From positions 25,651,001-25,715,000 of the forward strand of contig NC_084766.1 in the NCBI RefSeq assembly GCF_028858725.1: DNA of 64,000 nucleotides. The letters are read 5' to 3'. Positions 10,247-21,913 of this stretch are shown in pieces (within the stretch, counting starts at the first letter, position 1; each line of letters opens with the position of its first letter). The notes under the pieces are model-generated. The model was given only the letters and a program-made list of their open reading frames with translations, did not search any database and was not told where the DNA came from. Position numbers and translations under genes: made by a program. The stretch is from Colius striatus. Taxonomy: Eukaryota; Chordata; Aves; Coliiformes; Coliidae.

Positions 10247-12388
10247 GGCGGGCGCAGCGGACGCCCAGGCGCGCTTCGGGCACTCGGTGAAGGGGCTGCT
10301 GACCGAGAAGGTGACGAGCTGCGGCACCGACGTGATCGCCCTCACCAAGCAGGTGCTGAAGGGCTCCCGCAGCGCCGAGGTGAGCCGCGGCCGCCGCCGG
10401 GACGGCTGGCGACGGGGTCGGGCATTGCCGCGAGCGCTGCGGCCGGGGGCGAGGAGCCGGGGGCGAGGAGCCGGGGGCGAGGAGCCGGGGGCGAGGAGCC
10501 GGGGGCGGGCGGGCTCGGCCCGGCCCCGCGGGACGGAGCTCGGGGCGGCGTGAGCGGGGCGGCGGCCCTGGGCGGCTGCGGGCGGGAGCGGGGCATGGCG
10601 GGGACTGTAGTCCCGGCCGTGCGGGGCGAGGAGGACACACGCCGGGCCTGGGGCCGGGCAGAGGCCGGGGACGGCGGGCTGCGGCGGCTCCGGCTGCCTG
10701 CGGAGGCTGGGAGCGGCCTTCGCCTCGTGGCTGTGCAGTGACGGGCCGGAGCGCTGCTGTGCGCCCGGAGGGGCGGGCTCGGCACCGCCGTGTGCCCCGG
10801 CAGCCTCCCGCCGTGCCAGCGGGCCCCGGGCGGCCGGGCTGCCGTGCAGAGATGCCGCTTCTCAGTCTGCTCCGTGCGTTTGTCTTCCAGCTCCTGGGTC
10901 AAGCCGCTCGAAACATGGTGATGCAAGAAGATGCCATCCTTCACTCGGAAGATGTAAGCTGTGTTTAGCTGTTAGAGCAACGGTGTTTCTAGTAGACAGG
11001 AGGAGAGGAAAGGGGGGTTACAGGAACAGAGATATAGACATATTACTGGAGCCCTGAAATGAAATTCGTGAGTTCAGGCAGCAGGACTGGCGGCCAGAGT
11101 AATTTAGTGCTCCAAAGCCATGTGTGCTGCTGGTCTTGCAGCGTCCTACAACCCAGGGCAGCCCTTAAGCTGAGCCGTCTCTACCAGAAAGCCCAAGGGA
11201 AGTAAGTTGAAACAAAACATTTAGTGTCTGTGGCTGTCCTTGGGAAAAAAGACGAGGGCATCCCACTGCCAACAGGTACTAGTGGGGGTATTTTGGAAGC
11301 TGTGCTGGAGGAACTCCCGAGGGGGCTGGAACAACTTGCCCTCTGATTCTGCTGAACTGCTCCCATCAGACATTCATTCTTTGTCTTGTTCTCCACAGAG
11401 TTTAAGGAAAATGGCCATAATAACCACTCATCTACAGTACCAGTAAGTCGGGGATACCACATTCTCTCTGAGGATCCCTCAGTCTCTTTCTGTTCTACTT
11501 AAAGAGTTTGCATGAAGCCCACTCTGACCAATCCCTCATGCCCAGCTCCTCAAAGCTGAGCAGACCTTGGAGCTGGGATCTGCCAGCCACCTCCAGCTCT
11601 GGTGGCACAGCTCAGGCTGTTTTGGAGTGGGAGCTGAGATTGCCTCATGTTTGCAGTGCACTGTGTCTCCTGTGAGAGTGTGTGACGTCTCAGACTAATG
11701 GGGGGAAGCAGGTGCCACCTCTGTCCTCTCAGGGCTCAATCCAGAAACACACTGGGGTTTTGGCCTCCTGAGCCCTTGACAAAGTCCCTTTTCTTCAACA
11801 CAACATGAACCCTGTTGCTGAAATTTTGTTTTTCTAATGCTCTTTTTGTTTCTTTCTCTCACCTAGGCAAGAAGCAATTCAAAAGAAGTGAGTACTCAGC
11901 TGAAGGAACACTGGGAGGACTTGAGGGACATGTGTGGGGGTTGTTTGAAAGGGAAAAGCGATAGAGTAGGATGGGAGAAAACAGCAGAAAGGTTTTTGCA
12001 GCTGCCTTTGAAGCAGATGCTGGGCTCAGTATTGTGAAGGGATAATTTATACCAAACAGACTTCCATTTGTTTCATTAAGGTGATGGAGCCTGTGAGGTT
12101 GTTTGTGGTAGGAGATGAGAGAGGGATGTAGAGCAGAACTGTCTGCTTATGGGTGCAAAATGAGGTTTGCCACATGGAGGTGGGTGGGGAAGCCCCGGGA
12201 CTTCTCTTTGCTGGAGCATTAGTGCTAGAACTGCTCTGGTCCTGTGGGCACAGGCAGCAGAGGCCAGTCTGGGAAGCAAATCTCATAGTATAGAATTCCA
12301 GATCTCACTGGGAACCTCTTGTTGCTCGGTCCCCAGCGTTGAGCAGTCATCAAACCTACAGGACCAGCTGAGCCACTTGCTGAAATGA
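10239..12388 (+). CDS. BORCS7: BLOC-1-related complex subunit 7 (diaskedin), 5 coding exons
   Basis: Coding exons are 10239-10379, 10891-10953, 11399-11442, 11867-11887 and 12337-12388, giving 106 residues (human about 105). All boundaries are GT-AG and in phase; the fourth exon is a 21-nt microexon encoding QEAIQK plus part of flanking codons. The protein is nearly identical to mammalian BORCS7 after its first ten residues: FGHSVKGLLTEKV, CGTDVIALTKQVLKGSRS, LGQAARNMVMQEDAILHSED, KMAIITTHLQYQQEAIQKN, then DQLSHLLK at the end. It is a helical subunit of BORC, the complex on the lysosome surface that recruits ARL8 and kinesin for lysosome movement to the cell edge. The start codon is the only ATG upstream of the conserved frame and lies in a CpG island. 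AS3MT follows on the same strand. Confidence 0.96.
10442..10507. repeat. 14-bp GC-rich tandem repeat in BORCS7 intron 1
   Basis: Four perfect copies of GCCGGGGGCGAGGA occupy 10442-10497, followed by a partial fifth copy. The array starts about 60 bases after the first BORCS7 splice donor and lies inside the CpG island. Each unit carries a run of five G and two CpG sites. Copy number is likely to vary between individuals. Confidence 0.92.
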
Positions 12389-13223
12389 AGCACAGCCCGA
12401 GGCACGAGGACGCCTAGACCAGCACTGAGGGCAGCCAAGTGTCCTTTCCCTGCAACCTCCGGGGATCAGGCCTGCGTCTGGACAGTGCTGGGTGGCAGCT
12501 GGGCTATGTGCAGAGCCCGTGTTTCTGGGCCTTCCATGCTTCCATCCACCTCTGTGCTCCAGAATACTCTCCTGCTCGCCAGCACCTGAAACAAACCTAC
12601 CCAAAACTTCACTCCCCCGCAACAATTCCTCCTTCTGCTTCCTTCCTGTGCAGCGTGAGGTGCTCAGCCCACACGAACACCGTGGGAAGGAAACGCCTAC
12701 ATCCGAGCCTTGGGGTGTAAATGTACCTGCCTGCAGTGTGGCCTTGCTCTGTGTTTACACACAGAGATGACACAGAGGGCGGTTTAATTGGGGCATGGTA
12801 ATCAATGGGAGCTGTAGGTGCCTGTGTGGGTGAGAGAGGTGCTTCGGAGTGGACTGAGGTGCTAATCCCAGGCCAGAAGTTCTGAAAGTGGGAATGTGAG
12901 CAGCCAGCTCTGTTGCTGCTCCAGCTGGACATGCTTTGGCCAGTGTCCTGCACAGAGGTTATCTTATTTTCCACTCTGCCAGGGTTTGGAATGTCATCCC
13001 CTTGCCAACTCATCTGCATTGCTTCTGGCCTTCAACTGCATTCCTCTTCCTGGGCTGCTGCCCCAGCTCCTGCTGAAACAGCCTTGGCTGTGGTGTATGT
13101 TCCTATCTGGTCAGGAGGGTATCCAGAGGCCCATGCGGGTGGGAGGACGTCGCAGGCTAGTGTGCTCTGTTCCATACTGCTCTGTGTTGGATACTGAGCA
13201 GCCAGGGCTCACATCCCAGGGAG

Positions 13224-13248
13224 CCAAATTAGGCCTGAGCTATAAATA
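13224..13248 (+). promoter_or_regulatory. CArG box followed by TATA-like box
   Basis: A perfect SRF-type CArG box, CCAAATTAGG (13224-13233), is followed seven bases later by TATAAATA (13241-13248). Together they resemble a compact TATA promoter firing rightward with a start site near 13272. It lies in the presumed BORCS7 3' UTR, about 1.2 kb upstream of the first AS3MT coding exon, and could be an AS3MT or cryptic promoter. Chance occurrence cannot be excluded. Confidence 0.3.
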
Positions 13249-13635
13249 CTGTGTCTTGGTTTTGGTAAATCACTTATCTGCAGCACTTTGAGCGCACGGG
13301 AAGCACTTGTTCGCCTGAGTGTGCTTTTCATCGGCTGATAGGAGGAGGCAGCTGAGAGCAGGCAGTGACCTGCTGCATTTCCACGGGAGCACTGCTGGGG
13401 TTTGGCTCCTGGGCTGCAGAGCCTTCTGCTGGATTGGATGTCACCATCCTCTCTGGTGCCGCTGCCCATTTGGATGGCACCACAGGTCGTGCATCCCCAT
13501 GAAGGTGCCACTGTTAGCCCAGGGGCTGTGGCAGGTATTTCTGCCTTGGGAGACATCCTGACCCCCAGCTTTGCAGGTGCACTTTGGGAATAAGGGTTTT
13601 TCCCTGAGCTGCTGGGGAAACTGCCACTTGCTGGG

Positions 13636-13641
13636 AATAAA
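13636..13641 (+). terminator. BORCS7: Poly(A) signal AATAAA, probably BORCS7
   Basis: This is the first canonical hexamer downstream of the BORCS7 stop, followed by a GTCTGTGCTGG-type GU-rich stretch about 35 bases later. It lies on the BORCS7 strand and before the AS3MT leader region. Confidence 0.5.
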
Positions 13642-14079
13642 AGCTGTCCTGAATGCTACCGAACTGCAGCAGAGTCTGTGCTGGATGCCATCACTGGCGG
13701 CCCTGTGCTGGGGGGAGTCTCTTTGGGATGGTGGATCTCTGCCCCACAGATTCCTCCATCAAGCTTCGGCTCTGGGGGCTTCTTTGCAGATACAAGGTCT
13801 CCTGATTTCAAGTGGCTCAGCCCCTCCAATGTCCCATCCTCTGCAGGGGTTGGAGCAGCTCTGCAGCATTAAACTCATGTCTCCCTGCCTTTGGGCTGAG
13901 CAGAGACATGGCTATGCTGTGGAGGTGCAGAGCAGTTGGAGAAGGGAGGCAGCAGGAGGGGCTTTGGGGGGGATGGGTGCAGGCACAGACTGTGGGTGAC
14001 AGCAGGGTGACCCCCATGGGAGCAGGGCTGGCTGCCTTCTCCGTGCCTTGGGCCCTGAAGGGGTGCTGCGGTGATGCAG

Positions 14080-14161
14080 AGTGACGTGGGGTGACACGGT
14101 GCCGGGGCGGAGCATGGCCCAGGCTGGGCAGAGTCCGGCCCAGGGCCTGCAGCTGGAGGCA
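14080..14161 (+). other. AS3MT: Candidate AS3MT leader exon ending in the A of the start codon
   Basis: A GC-rich block ends at GGAGGCA followed by the donor GTAAGG (14162-14167). Joining 14161 to the acceptor before 14460 (polypyrimidine-rich, ending TTGCAG) creates GGCATGGCA, an ATG in good context (G at -3 and +4) exactly where the mammalian AS3MT start lies. This makes 11 exons in total, the number I recall for human AS3MT. A TGACGTGG CRE-like word lies at 14082-14089. If transcription starts before 14114, an upstream ATG in a different frame would overlap the main start. The exon's left end is unknown. Confidence 0.45.
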
Positions 14162-14458
14162 GTAAGGCAGCCCTGGGGCTCTGCTGTGGGGCGTTTGGGG
14201 CTCTCTGGGGACACTCCTGGGGCTGAGGGCTCACAGCAAATGGTGGAGTTGCCCTACAGAGAAGTTTTTGGAGACTCGTCTCTCCAGGGCAGTGGGGACT
14301 AGGGTTTTGGGGAGGGGAGGCAGGGAAGGAGTGTTTTAAGGTACTCCCAGAAGCATCCTAATAGGCCTCCCTGGTTGGTGGGGGGAAAGTGCTTTTGTTT
14401 GAAGGGCCATGGTGCCCATTGCTGTGGTGTCTGGGACCAGCCCCACGTTCCTGTTGCA

Positions 14459-17400
14459 GTGGCAGCCCCCCATGGAGAGCAGATCCACCAGCAGGTGCAG
14501 GTGAGGGGCGCGGGTGGGAGGTGGTGGCGGGCCAGAGTGGCTGGGCAGAGGGGTTGGGCCCAGGCTGTGCTGGGATGCCGGCTGCATCTGGAGGACAAAG
14601 CTCACTTTGGGGCCCAGATAGAAGTGTTATGTGCAGTTGTCTGCTTTGCTTCTGTTTCCCGCAGGGATGGGGGAGCTGAGCAGCCCCACATCTCCCTGCC
14701 CTCCTTCCCCACACCTATCTTGGCTGGGGAAATGGCAGGTGCAGCCTGCTAAGTTACTACAAATGGGATTTAAGTCCCCAAATGCACAAACACATCTGTG
14801 TGTGCAAGCAAGGGGGCTTAGGGAGGAGAGAGGCAAAGGGAGGCTTGTTGTTTGCTTAACTTTTAGCTTGGTGTAAACAAGAGTGCCAGTGCCAGAGGAC
14901 ACGTGGGGTGTGTACAAGCCAAGCGCTGGCATGGACACCATGTTTTAGTGCATGGGCAGCTCCTGGGGCACAGCTTGCTGTACTTGGGTAGTCTCTCTCC
15001 TTCCCATCTCAGGATTACTATGGCAAGGAGCTGCAGAAGTCAAAGGACCTGAAAACCAATGCGTGCATCACCTCAAGCAGGCGCCTTCCCAAGGCAGTGA
15101 GGGATGCTTTGGAGCGTGTCCACGATGAGGTGGTGTCCAGGTGAGCGCCGCGCTCTGCCCTCTGCTGCTGCCTCCCCACAGGCTTCAGCCCCCTGGAGCA
15201 CTTCGGCCTGGCTCAGCTCAGCTTCCCCCCAGGTACTACGGCTGTGGTCTGGTGATCCCCGAGCGCCTGGCGGCGTGCCGGATCCTGGACCTGGGCAGCG
15301 GCAGCGGCAGAGACTGCTACCTGCTGAGCCAGCTGGTCGGGGAGCACGGCCACGTCACCGGCATAGACATGACCGAGGGCCAGGTGCGGCACGGAGCTGG
15401 GGCTTCCCCTTGTCCCCTCAGCAGCCTCCTCCCACCATCCCCTTCCTTCCTTCTGCCAGGTTGAGGTAGCGAAGAGGCATATTGCCTACCATATGGAGAA
15501 GTTTGGCTACCAAAAGCCAAATGTGGAGTTCCTCCAGGGCTACATGGAGAAGCTGGGTGATGTGGGGCTGGCCGATGAAAGCTACGATATTGTCATGTAG
15601 GTAGCGTGCTGGGCACTGCCACCCTGGGTCCTGCTGCTGCCTGGGGCTGGGGCTGCATCCCGTTGGGTTGCCCACTTCAGGAGCATGTTAAAAGAAATAC
15701 CAAGGCAGAGTCTGGGCTAGAGCTTGGGAATATACAAACTGCCCTTTCCATGGTCAAATTGGTGTCTCTCAATGTACGTGAAGCAATGGGATGTGTAGCA
15801 GCTGATGGGTGTGCAGCAGCCAAGAGTGCTGAGCATGTGAGAGGCTGCAAGTGAGCCTCAGTCTCCTCCTCCACAGCTCCAACTGTGTGATCAACCTCGT
15901 CCCTGACAAGAGGGCCGTGCTGCGCGAGGCCCACCGTGTGCTGAAGGTAACACTGGGGCTGGTGCCCATGGCTGAGCAGAGTGGACCTGGGGTGCCATGG
16001 GGACCTGGGATGGGGACATGCAGAGGGTCTTGAGCAGGGCAGCATTGGAGGGTGCCCAGTTCTCTTTGCCTCTTTTGTCCTGTTGCTTCTTGGGGTGTCC
16101 CTTCAGTGCTCACTGCCTTCCAGCCCAGGGGAGAGATGTACTTCAGCGATGTCTATGCCAGCCAGCGCCCGCACGAGACCATCCAGAAGCACAGAGTGCT
16201 GTGGGGTGCGTTGGGCTCCGGGGTGGGGGTGACACAGAACGGGGGAAGCAGACCTTTGCTTCCATCACCCGTGGCCATGATCTCGTGCCAGGGGAGTGTC
16301 TGGCAGGAGCCCTGTACTGGAGAGACCTGTACAGCATCGCCGAGGAGGTGGGATTCAGCACGCCGTGCCTGGTCACCGCCAGCCCCATCACTACCGGTGA
16401 CAAGGAGCTGGAGGGCATCCTCGGTGAGGATCTGACCAGGGAGTGTCAGCTCTGGGCAATGCTGGGGTGCTGTGCTGGGGTCCCAGGCCCTGCCAGTTTG
16501 CAGCCCAGGCGCTCAGTGCCCAACTCACCAATGTCTCCTTTGCAGGTGACTGCCGCTTCGTCTCTGCGACTTTCCGCCTGTTCAAGGTGCCAGAGAGCAG
16601 CCGAGCCGGGCCAGGCCAGGTCACCTACAAGGGCGGGATTGTGGGGCATGAGCAAGAGCTGGTGTTTGATGCCAACTTCACCTTCAAGGTACGGGGAGGC
16701 ACGCTGAGTCTCCCGGAGATGCCAGGCAGTCCTGGTCTGTAGAGCTGGGGAAAACCTACTGAAGCAGTTCTGCTGCTCGGCAGTGTCCTCCGTAATTGTG
16801 GGGGTAAGCTTTGGTAGAGAGGGTGGTGGCTGGGAGCAGAGGGGCTGTATAAACCACAAGAGGTGCAAACATGCATGGCATTGGGGTGAAGGTAGGAGCA
16901 GGACACTTGTGGAAGCTTCACAGGAGGGTTTGAAGCCAGTTGCTTGGTCATTGTGGGTGTTTCTCAAGGTTATGGGCCAGGCTGTGCCTTTATTTCTGCT
17001 CCCCTCATCATCTGTCTGGGTGGCTGGGGTCTCCTGGGCCACATACTGCAGCCCCCAGCCCTGTGATCATCCCCTCTGTCCCCAGAAAGGAGAGGTGGTG
17101 GATGTAGATGCTGAGATGGCTGCGATCTTGTGGAGCTCCAGGTTTGCAGAGGAGTTCCAGATCCGAGATGGTGGAGCCAAAACTGCTGCACCACAAGACT
17201 GCTGTTACAAGGGGGTGAAGGTTGGTACAGGCAGCTCCACTTCTGGGTTCAGGGGTGGGGACATGGATGTCCTGTGCCATCAGAGTTGCTCAGGGATATC
17301 ACAAAGTCTATGGGATGACAGGAAGAGACCCGAGTCTTTCTGGGCCAGACAGGAGCCCATGGAGCAGCAAGGATTGTGCCTGGTGCCTGAGTTCAGGTAA

Positions 17401-18154
17401 CCCCAGCACAGGTTGGAGTCTTCCAAAGGGAAGGGTCTGCTGCAGCCTCTTGCCTTTCCAGAATGTCCACAGGGTCTGCCAAGGCTGACAGCTGAACCTG
17501 CCTGAGGTCTCCCAAGGAGGGATACTGTTCTCCTGGAGAGATGGCTGGGAACAGCCTACCCCAGGGAGGTGATGGCCCTTCCCCATGGCTTCTTCCTGCC
17601 CAACACCCTCCCAGATGCTGATGTGAGCTTGGCCCTGGCTGCCTGCCCTGACAAGGCACCTCTATCTGCTGGAAGCCTCTCTCCTTCTCTCTTTGATGGT
17701 GCCTCTGGGCTGTAGATGGGCCATGAGAGTCAAGGGAGATAATGCCCTGCAGCTGTGTGTCCCTGAAACGTAACCTTGTACTTGGGAAGGGGGAGATATT
17801 CTTGGGTCCTTCTCCAAGCAGGAGGCATTTCTCAGATAAAAGCAGAACCAAAGTCTCAGAGAAGCTCTTGGCTTCCTGCTCAAAGCAGGGAAAAGCAGCT
17901 GGAGTGATCCAGGGGCTGTCCCCACATTAGCTATGGAGAGTCTGTTTTGGGCTGTCCCACTGACAGGGAGTGAGCTGAGGGAAATGCTGCTTTTCTCGGA
18001 TTCCTCTTGCTTCTCTCTGGCCTGATCCTGCCCTGGGTTGTTCTCTGTCCTTCAGGAGAAGATCTGCAATCCCTTCCAGCTGCTGGAGGGACCAGTGGCC
18101 CTAGGTCCTGCCTGCCATACTGGTGGCACCTGTGGTCCTCCAGGATGCTGCTGA
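14459..18154 (+). CDS. AS3MT: Arsenite methyltransferase, 10 coding exons plus a split or altered start
   Basis: Coding pieces are 14460-14500, 15013-15140, 15233-15383, 15460-15596, 15877-15946, 16124-16205, 16292-16423, 16546-16688, 17086-17220 and 18056-18154. All introns are GT-AG and phases join. The product is 372 residues when counted from the codon at 14459-14461 (human 375). It transfers methyl groups from S-adenosylmethionine to trivalent arsenic in the cytosol. The SAM-binding loop ILDLGSGSGRDCYLLSQL follows YYGCGLVIPE. The arsenic-binding and redox cysteines fall at 32 (TNAC), 61 (YYGC), 156 (SNC) and 206 (ECLAG), the same numbers as in human. The C-terminus ends GPPGCC. Genomically the first codon reads GTG, with no in-frame ATG back to the stop at 14300-14302. 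The exon at 17086 ends at AAG before a weak GTTGGT donor; an alternative donor at 17215 would remove two codons. Confidence 0.93.
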
Positions 18155-18239
18155 GTGGCAAGTGATGCCCCCATGCCGGTGGATGCTGTTGGGATGAGAG
18201 GATGCGGCCCCAGCAGCGCGTGGCTTCCACCAAAGAGCA

Positions 18240-18245
18240 AATAAA
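18240..18245 (+). terminator. AS3MT: Poly(A) signal of AS3MT
   Basis: A canonical AATAAA lies 86 bases after the AS3MT stop codon, giving a short 3' UTR ending near 18260-18270. No other hexamer competes nearby. Confidence 0.8.
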
Positions 18246-18269
18246 GGGCTGAGTTTCAAGGCTTTGTAC

Positions 18270-21200
18270 TCCTGGCTAGGACCATGGGGCCTGTGGGGTG
18301 CTGTGCTTTCCTGTTGGGGCTGGTAGGGCAGGTTAGGCGTGGCTGAGGTGAGGACAAACTGCCATCCCGTGGGTCCCCTCACCATGGGACTGGCAATGGA
18401 CACGCAAGCAGGGATGGTCCCTGCAGGAAAGGGGTCATGGGTCCCCATGTGTGGGGCAGCAGGACTGGTGTGGGTCTGGCAGTAGCTGCATGCCGGTGTT
18501 GAGCCCACATTGAAGAGCAGAGACACGTGCAGCTTGGCAGAGGGGATGTGAAAGGAGGCCCCGGTGCTGCACAGGGCTTGGCCCCGCGGCACGCAGCCCT
18601 CTGTGTGAGTCTGGCTCCAGCTGAGGTCTTGGGGAGCCTGCAGCCGAGATACAGATGTTTCTGAGAAGCAAAAGGCACAGCAATAAGTAACCCAGTTGCT
18701 TTTTTTCTTTTTCTTTTGATCTCCCCTTGCTAACCCTCCAGGGAGCTGCAAGCATCTGCCAGGCAGAGCCTGTGCCAGCTCCAGAGGTGGGGTGAGCAGC
18801 TCCATGATGTGGTTGCAACTGAGCGTTTCCCCAGGGCATTTGGGAGAAGGGTTGGTCACATCCTGAGGGCTCAGCTGGCCTTGTTTTGCCATGAAGAACT
18901 CAATGTGGCACAGGAGATGCAGAGGGATGTCCTCACTCTTTGCATTCAGGACAGGGGATGCCCCAAGCACAGCTCCCCGTGCCATGTCTCACTTGCAGCC
19001 CCACAGCCTGTCCCAGCAGATGGGAGTTTCTCACTCTTTCCCTGATTTCTGTTTTTCCCTGGACTCCATCTAGTGGGAAAGCCCCGAGTCCCCCACAAGC
19101 ATTGCAGCTGCAGAGTTTTGCAGGGAAATGCAGCAATTCCAGAAAAGCAGAAGGCTGTCCAGCTGCATCCTGCAGCAGGCAAGGAGTGAGGGCTCTGAGG
19201 CTGTGCTGGGAGCTGAATCCTGCATGCCCTGTCCTGCAGAGGCTGTTCCAGAAAGACTGAGGGTGGCTGAACAGCAGCAGCACCCCAGTCCTTGCGTGAG
19301 CAGAAGTGAGGGACTGTTACCACCCCTTCTCACACACCGATTTTCTGGGAAGGAACAAATTTCCCTCTCTACCATTTAAAGAGCATCTTGCCATGGTGTG
19401 GGGGAAGATAAAGTACTTGGGTTCAAAACCAAACATGGACAAGTGCCAAGGATGCTCTGCAGTAGCAGTAGTGGTGGGTGAGGAGGGTCTAGGTGGTGAG
19501 GAGGCATTTCCAGAACAGGTGGAATGAAAAGTGTGGGCAGTCGGTTAACACCCAACTGTCAAACGGTAACTGGAAACCCAGGAGCAGACCTGGCAACCCG
19601 GAATGCTTAACCTGCCCTCTGCTGTCAGCAAAACAGAAGAGCGAGTCATTGGCAGTTTGGAGGTCGAACACACAAACCATGTCCATCAATATGACTTCCT
19701 CGGAAGCTGCCGTGCCAGCTACGAGTCTGACCTAGTTATGGGGTGTACACAAATGTGTAAGTTGTTGGGTTTACAGCTATACTATGACTAAAATAAGTAA
19801 TCCTTGATATCACCTGGAGTCAACAGGGCATGTAACTAGTTGGCTTTGGGTAGGGCTCCCTGGCAGACCAACCCCAGGAGGGACTGTGACCTGGCAGGCA
19901 AGGAGAGCTCTGAAATTGTGTGGAAGGTCCTCCCTGATGTCACTTGGGGCAGGACCTGCTGCAAGCAGAGCCAAGGTGCTGTTCAACCCCCCCTGCACAG
20001 TGCTCTTTCCATGATTACTTTCAAAGACCTTCTGAAAAACCCCAAACAGCCCATCCTGGGAGGTTTGAGGCAATTAGCTCCTGCTATCAAAGAGAGCCTT
20101 CTCAGCAGGAAGGGAAGGGCAGATGGGGTGGGAACTGCTACCTGCGGACCCTCTCATTAAAAAGGCACGAGTCCCCACCAGGGCCTTTCAGCTTGCTTGG
20201 GCAGAGAGGCACCTGCAGCGAGGGCCCCCCTCTCGTGTGCATATGGAAAAAGGCCACCACAGCTAAATGCCACTGCCTTTACAGAACACTTTCTTTATTT
20301 CCCCAAATTCTCAGCATTTCTGGAATGAGGCAGCCAAGAGTGCTTTGGTTTTGAGCATTGGAGTAGGGGTCCCCACCAAGCCTTGCTTGTGCATGCACAG
20401 CCTTGGGGTTTTCAGCCCCCAAGCCATGAAAAGAGGAGGTCCTGCGGCCTCATCTCACGTGAGGCACCTCAAAACAATCCATCCAACACCCTGGGCTGGG
20501 TGTTTCAGTGGTTGTAGTGATGGGCCAAATCGTCTTCTCCCAGTGTGAAGCTTTGTAGGCAGAGGGAGCTATGGTGGCAGGAACTGTAAGTCATGGTGCT
20601 CTGGTTCACCCCGAGCAGTTCCCAAGTCGTCATGTGCTGTGGTGAGCAGGGAGTTGTGGTGGCTCAGGGGGCATCTGCCACAACCTGTGCAAGCAGACCT
20701 GCAGAACTAAATGCCCTTGATGAGCCAAATGATGTCTGAGACCTGGAAAAATTTGTGGCTACAACCCCCAGAGCCCTGTGCTCTGCTCCTGCTATATTGA
20801 GTTGTCCTGATCAATCCTCTGCTCTTCCATTTTGCAAGCACTTAAATGGAAAGGAGGTGGTTTTACCTCCTCTAAAGGGTCATTCTGAACCCAAAATGTG
20901 GGCTGAGGTGCTCTCATGGCTGCCCATCTCTGGCTGTCTAGGATGCCAAACTGTATCCTGTATCACTCATCACTAAGGGAAGGCGGAGTGCAGATGGACA
21001 GCTGGACCATGGGGCGTTTATTGCCCCAGCTGGGATGGAGGCACAGCAGCTGAGGCCTCGGAAACAGCCCAGCTCTTGGAGTGGTGGGACATCAGAACAC
21101 AAATTATAGGCGTTCTCCTGAATCGAGGCCCGGTCTCCATGCGCCCGTGTGCTACGCGGGGCAGAGCCCCTGTAGAGGCTTTGACAGCCTGCCGGCCTCC

Positions 21201-21329
21201 CTCATGCCGAGTCTCGGCGTGGCGCCTGGCTAATCTGTGGAGGCAGGAGGTGTCCCGCGGGGCTTAGCAGAAGGCAGAGGCAGCAGAGAGAGGAGCGCGG
21301 CTCCTCCGAGTTAATATTTAATGTTGAGT
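18270..21329. other. AS3MT-CNNM2 intergenic region, nothing recognised
   Basis: About 3 kb without a recognised exon, repeat family or RNA gene. Open frames are short, apart from a long minus-strand frame overlapping the last AS3MT exon that resembles no protein I know. GC content is intermediate, falling between the AS3MT gene and the CNNM2 island. Confidence 0.45.
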
Positions 21330-21913
21330 TACGCTTGCAGAGACGACAGTGCCGGGGCGCGGGCAGCGTGTCCGGTGGGGTGGCGGAGCGGACGGCGGCC
21401 GCAGTGTGACGGCTGAACCTTTAACCGGTGCCGCTGTACCGCGCCGACGGCGGCTCGGGAGCGGGCAGAGAGCACGGCGAGACGAGGAGTGGGTACAGCC
21501 GGGAGGTGCTGTGCAGACCCGCTGCCGAGCGCGGGGCGGCCCCTGGAGCCCTCGGGCCGCTGCCGGGGCAAGAGCGCGGGCGGGAGGGCGCGGGGACGCT
21601 CCCCGCCGGGCCGGGCCGCCCCGGGAGGCCACCAGGGGGCGCTGCGCGACTGCCGACCGGAGCGGGGGCGGCGGCGGCGGCGAGAGGAGGAGGCCGCGGG
21701 GCGGCGCTCCGGGGCCGCCGCGGGGGGGCTCGGGGCGCTGGCGGGGGGGCTCGCGGCACGGCGGTCCCGTGCGCAGCGGCAGCCGCGGCGGCCCGGGCGG
21801 GGGCGGCGGGGGCAGCGGTGGCGCCCGCCCCGTCCCGCGGCGCAGGGGGCTCGCGAGCCGCCCTGCCGGGCGCAGCACGCGCCGTCCCCGGCCCGCCGGC
21901 CGCACCGCGCCCC

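Larger units (their letters stand above)
10000..10860. promoter_or_regulatory. BORCS7: CpG island and promoter of BORCS7
   Basis: CpG density rises sharply from about 10000 to 10860 around the first BORCS7 exon, with many CGCCG/GGGCGG words. No TATA box precedes the start codon, as usual for housekeeping genes with island promoters. The island spans the start codon, the first exon and part of intron 1. It may also influence CYP17A1, which is transcribed away from it about 1.3 kb to the left. Confidence 0.75.
12389..13660 (+). other. BORCS7: Probable BORCS7 3' UTR
   Basis: No exon is recognised after the BORCS7 stop codon until the AS3MT leader. The first canonical poly(A) hexamer downstream is AATAAA at 13636-13641, followed by GT-rich sequence within 40 bases, which would give a 3' UTR of about 1.27 kb. 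An ATTAAA at 13866-13871 is a possible second site. The extent is inferred from signals only. Confidence 0.45.

Noticed and set aside
18101-18985. Long minus-strand open frame (294 codons) overlapping the last AS3MT exon
   Set aside because: No recognisable domain, low-complexity composition, no promoter or splice evidence, and part of it is antisense to a real exon. Probably chance in GC-rich DNA.
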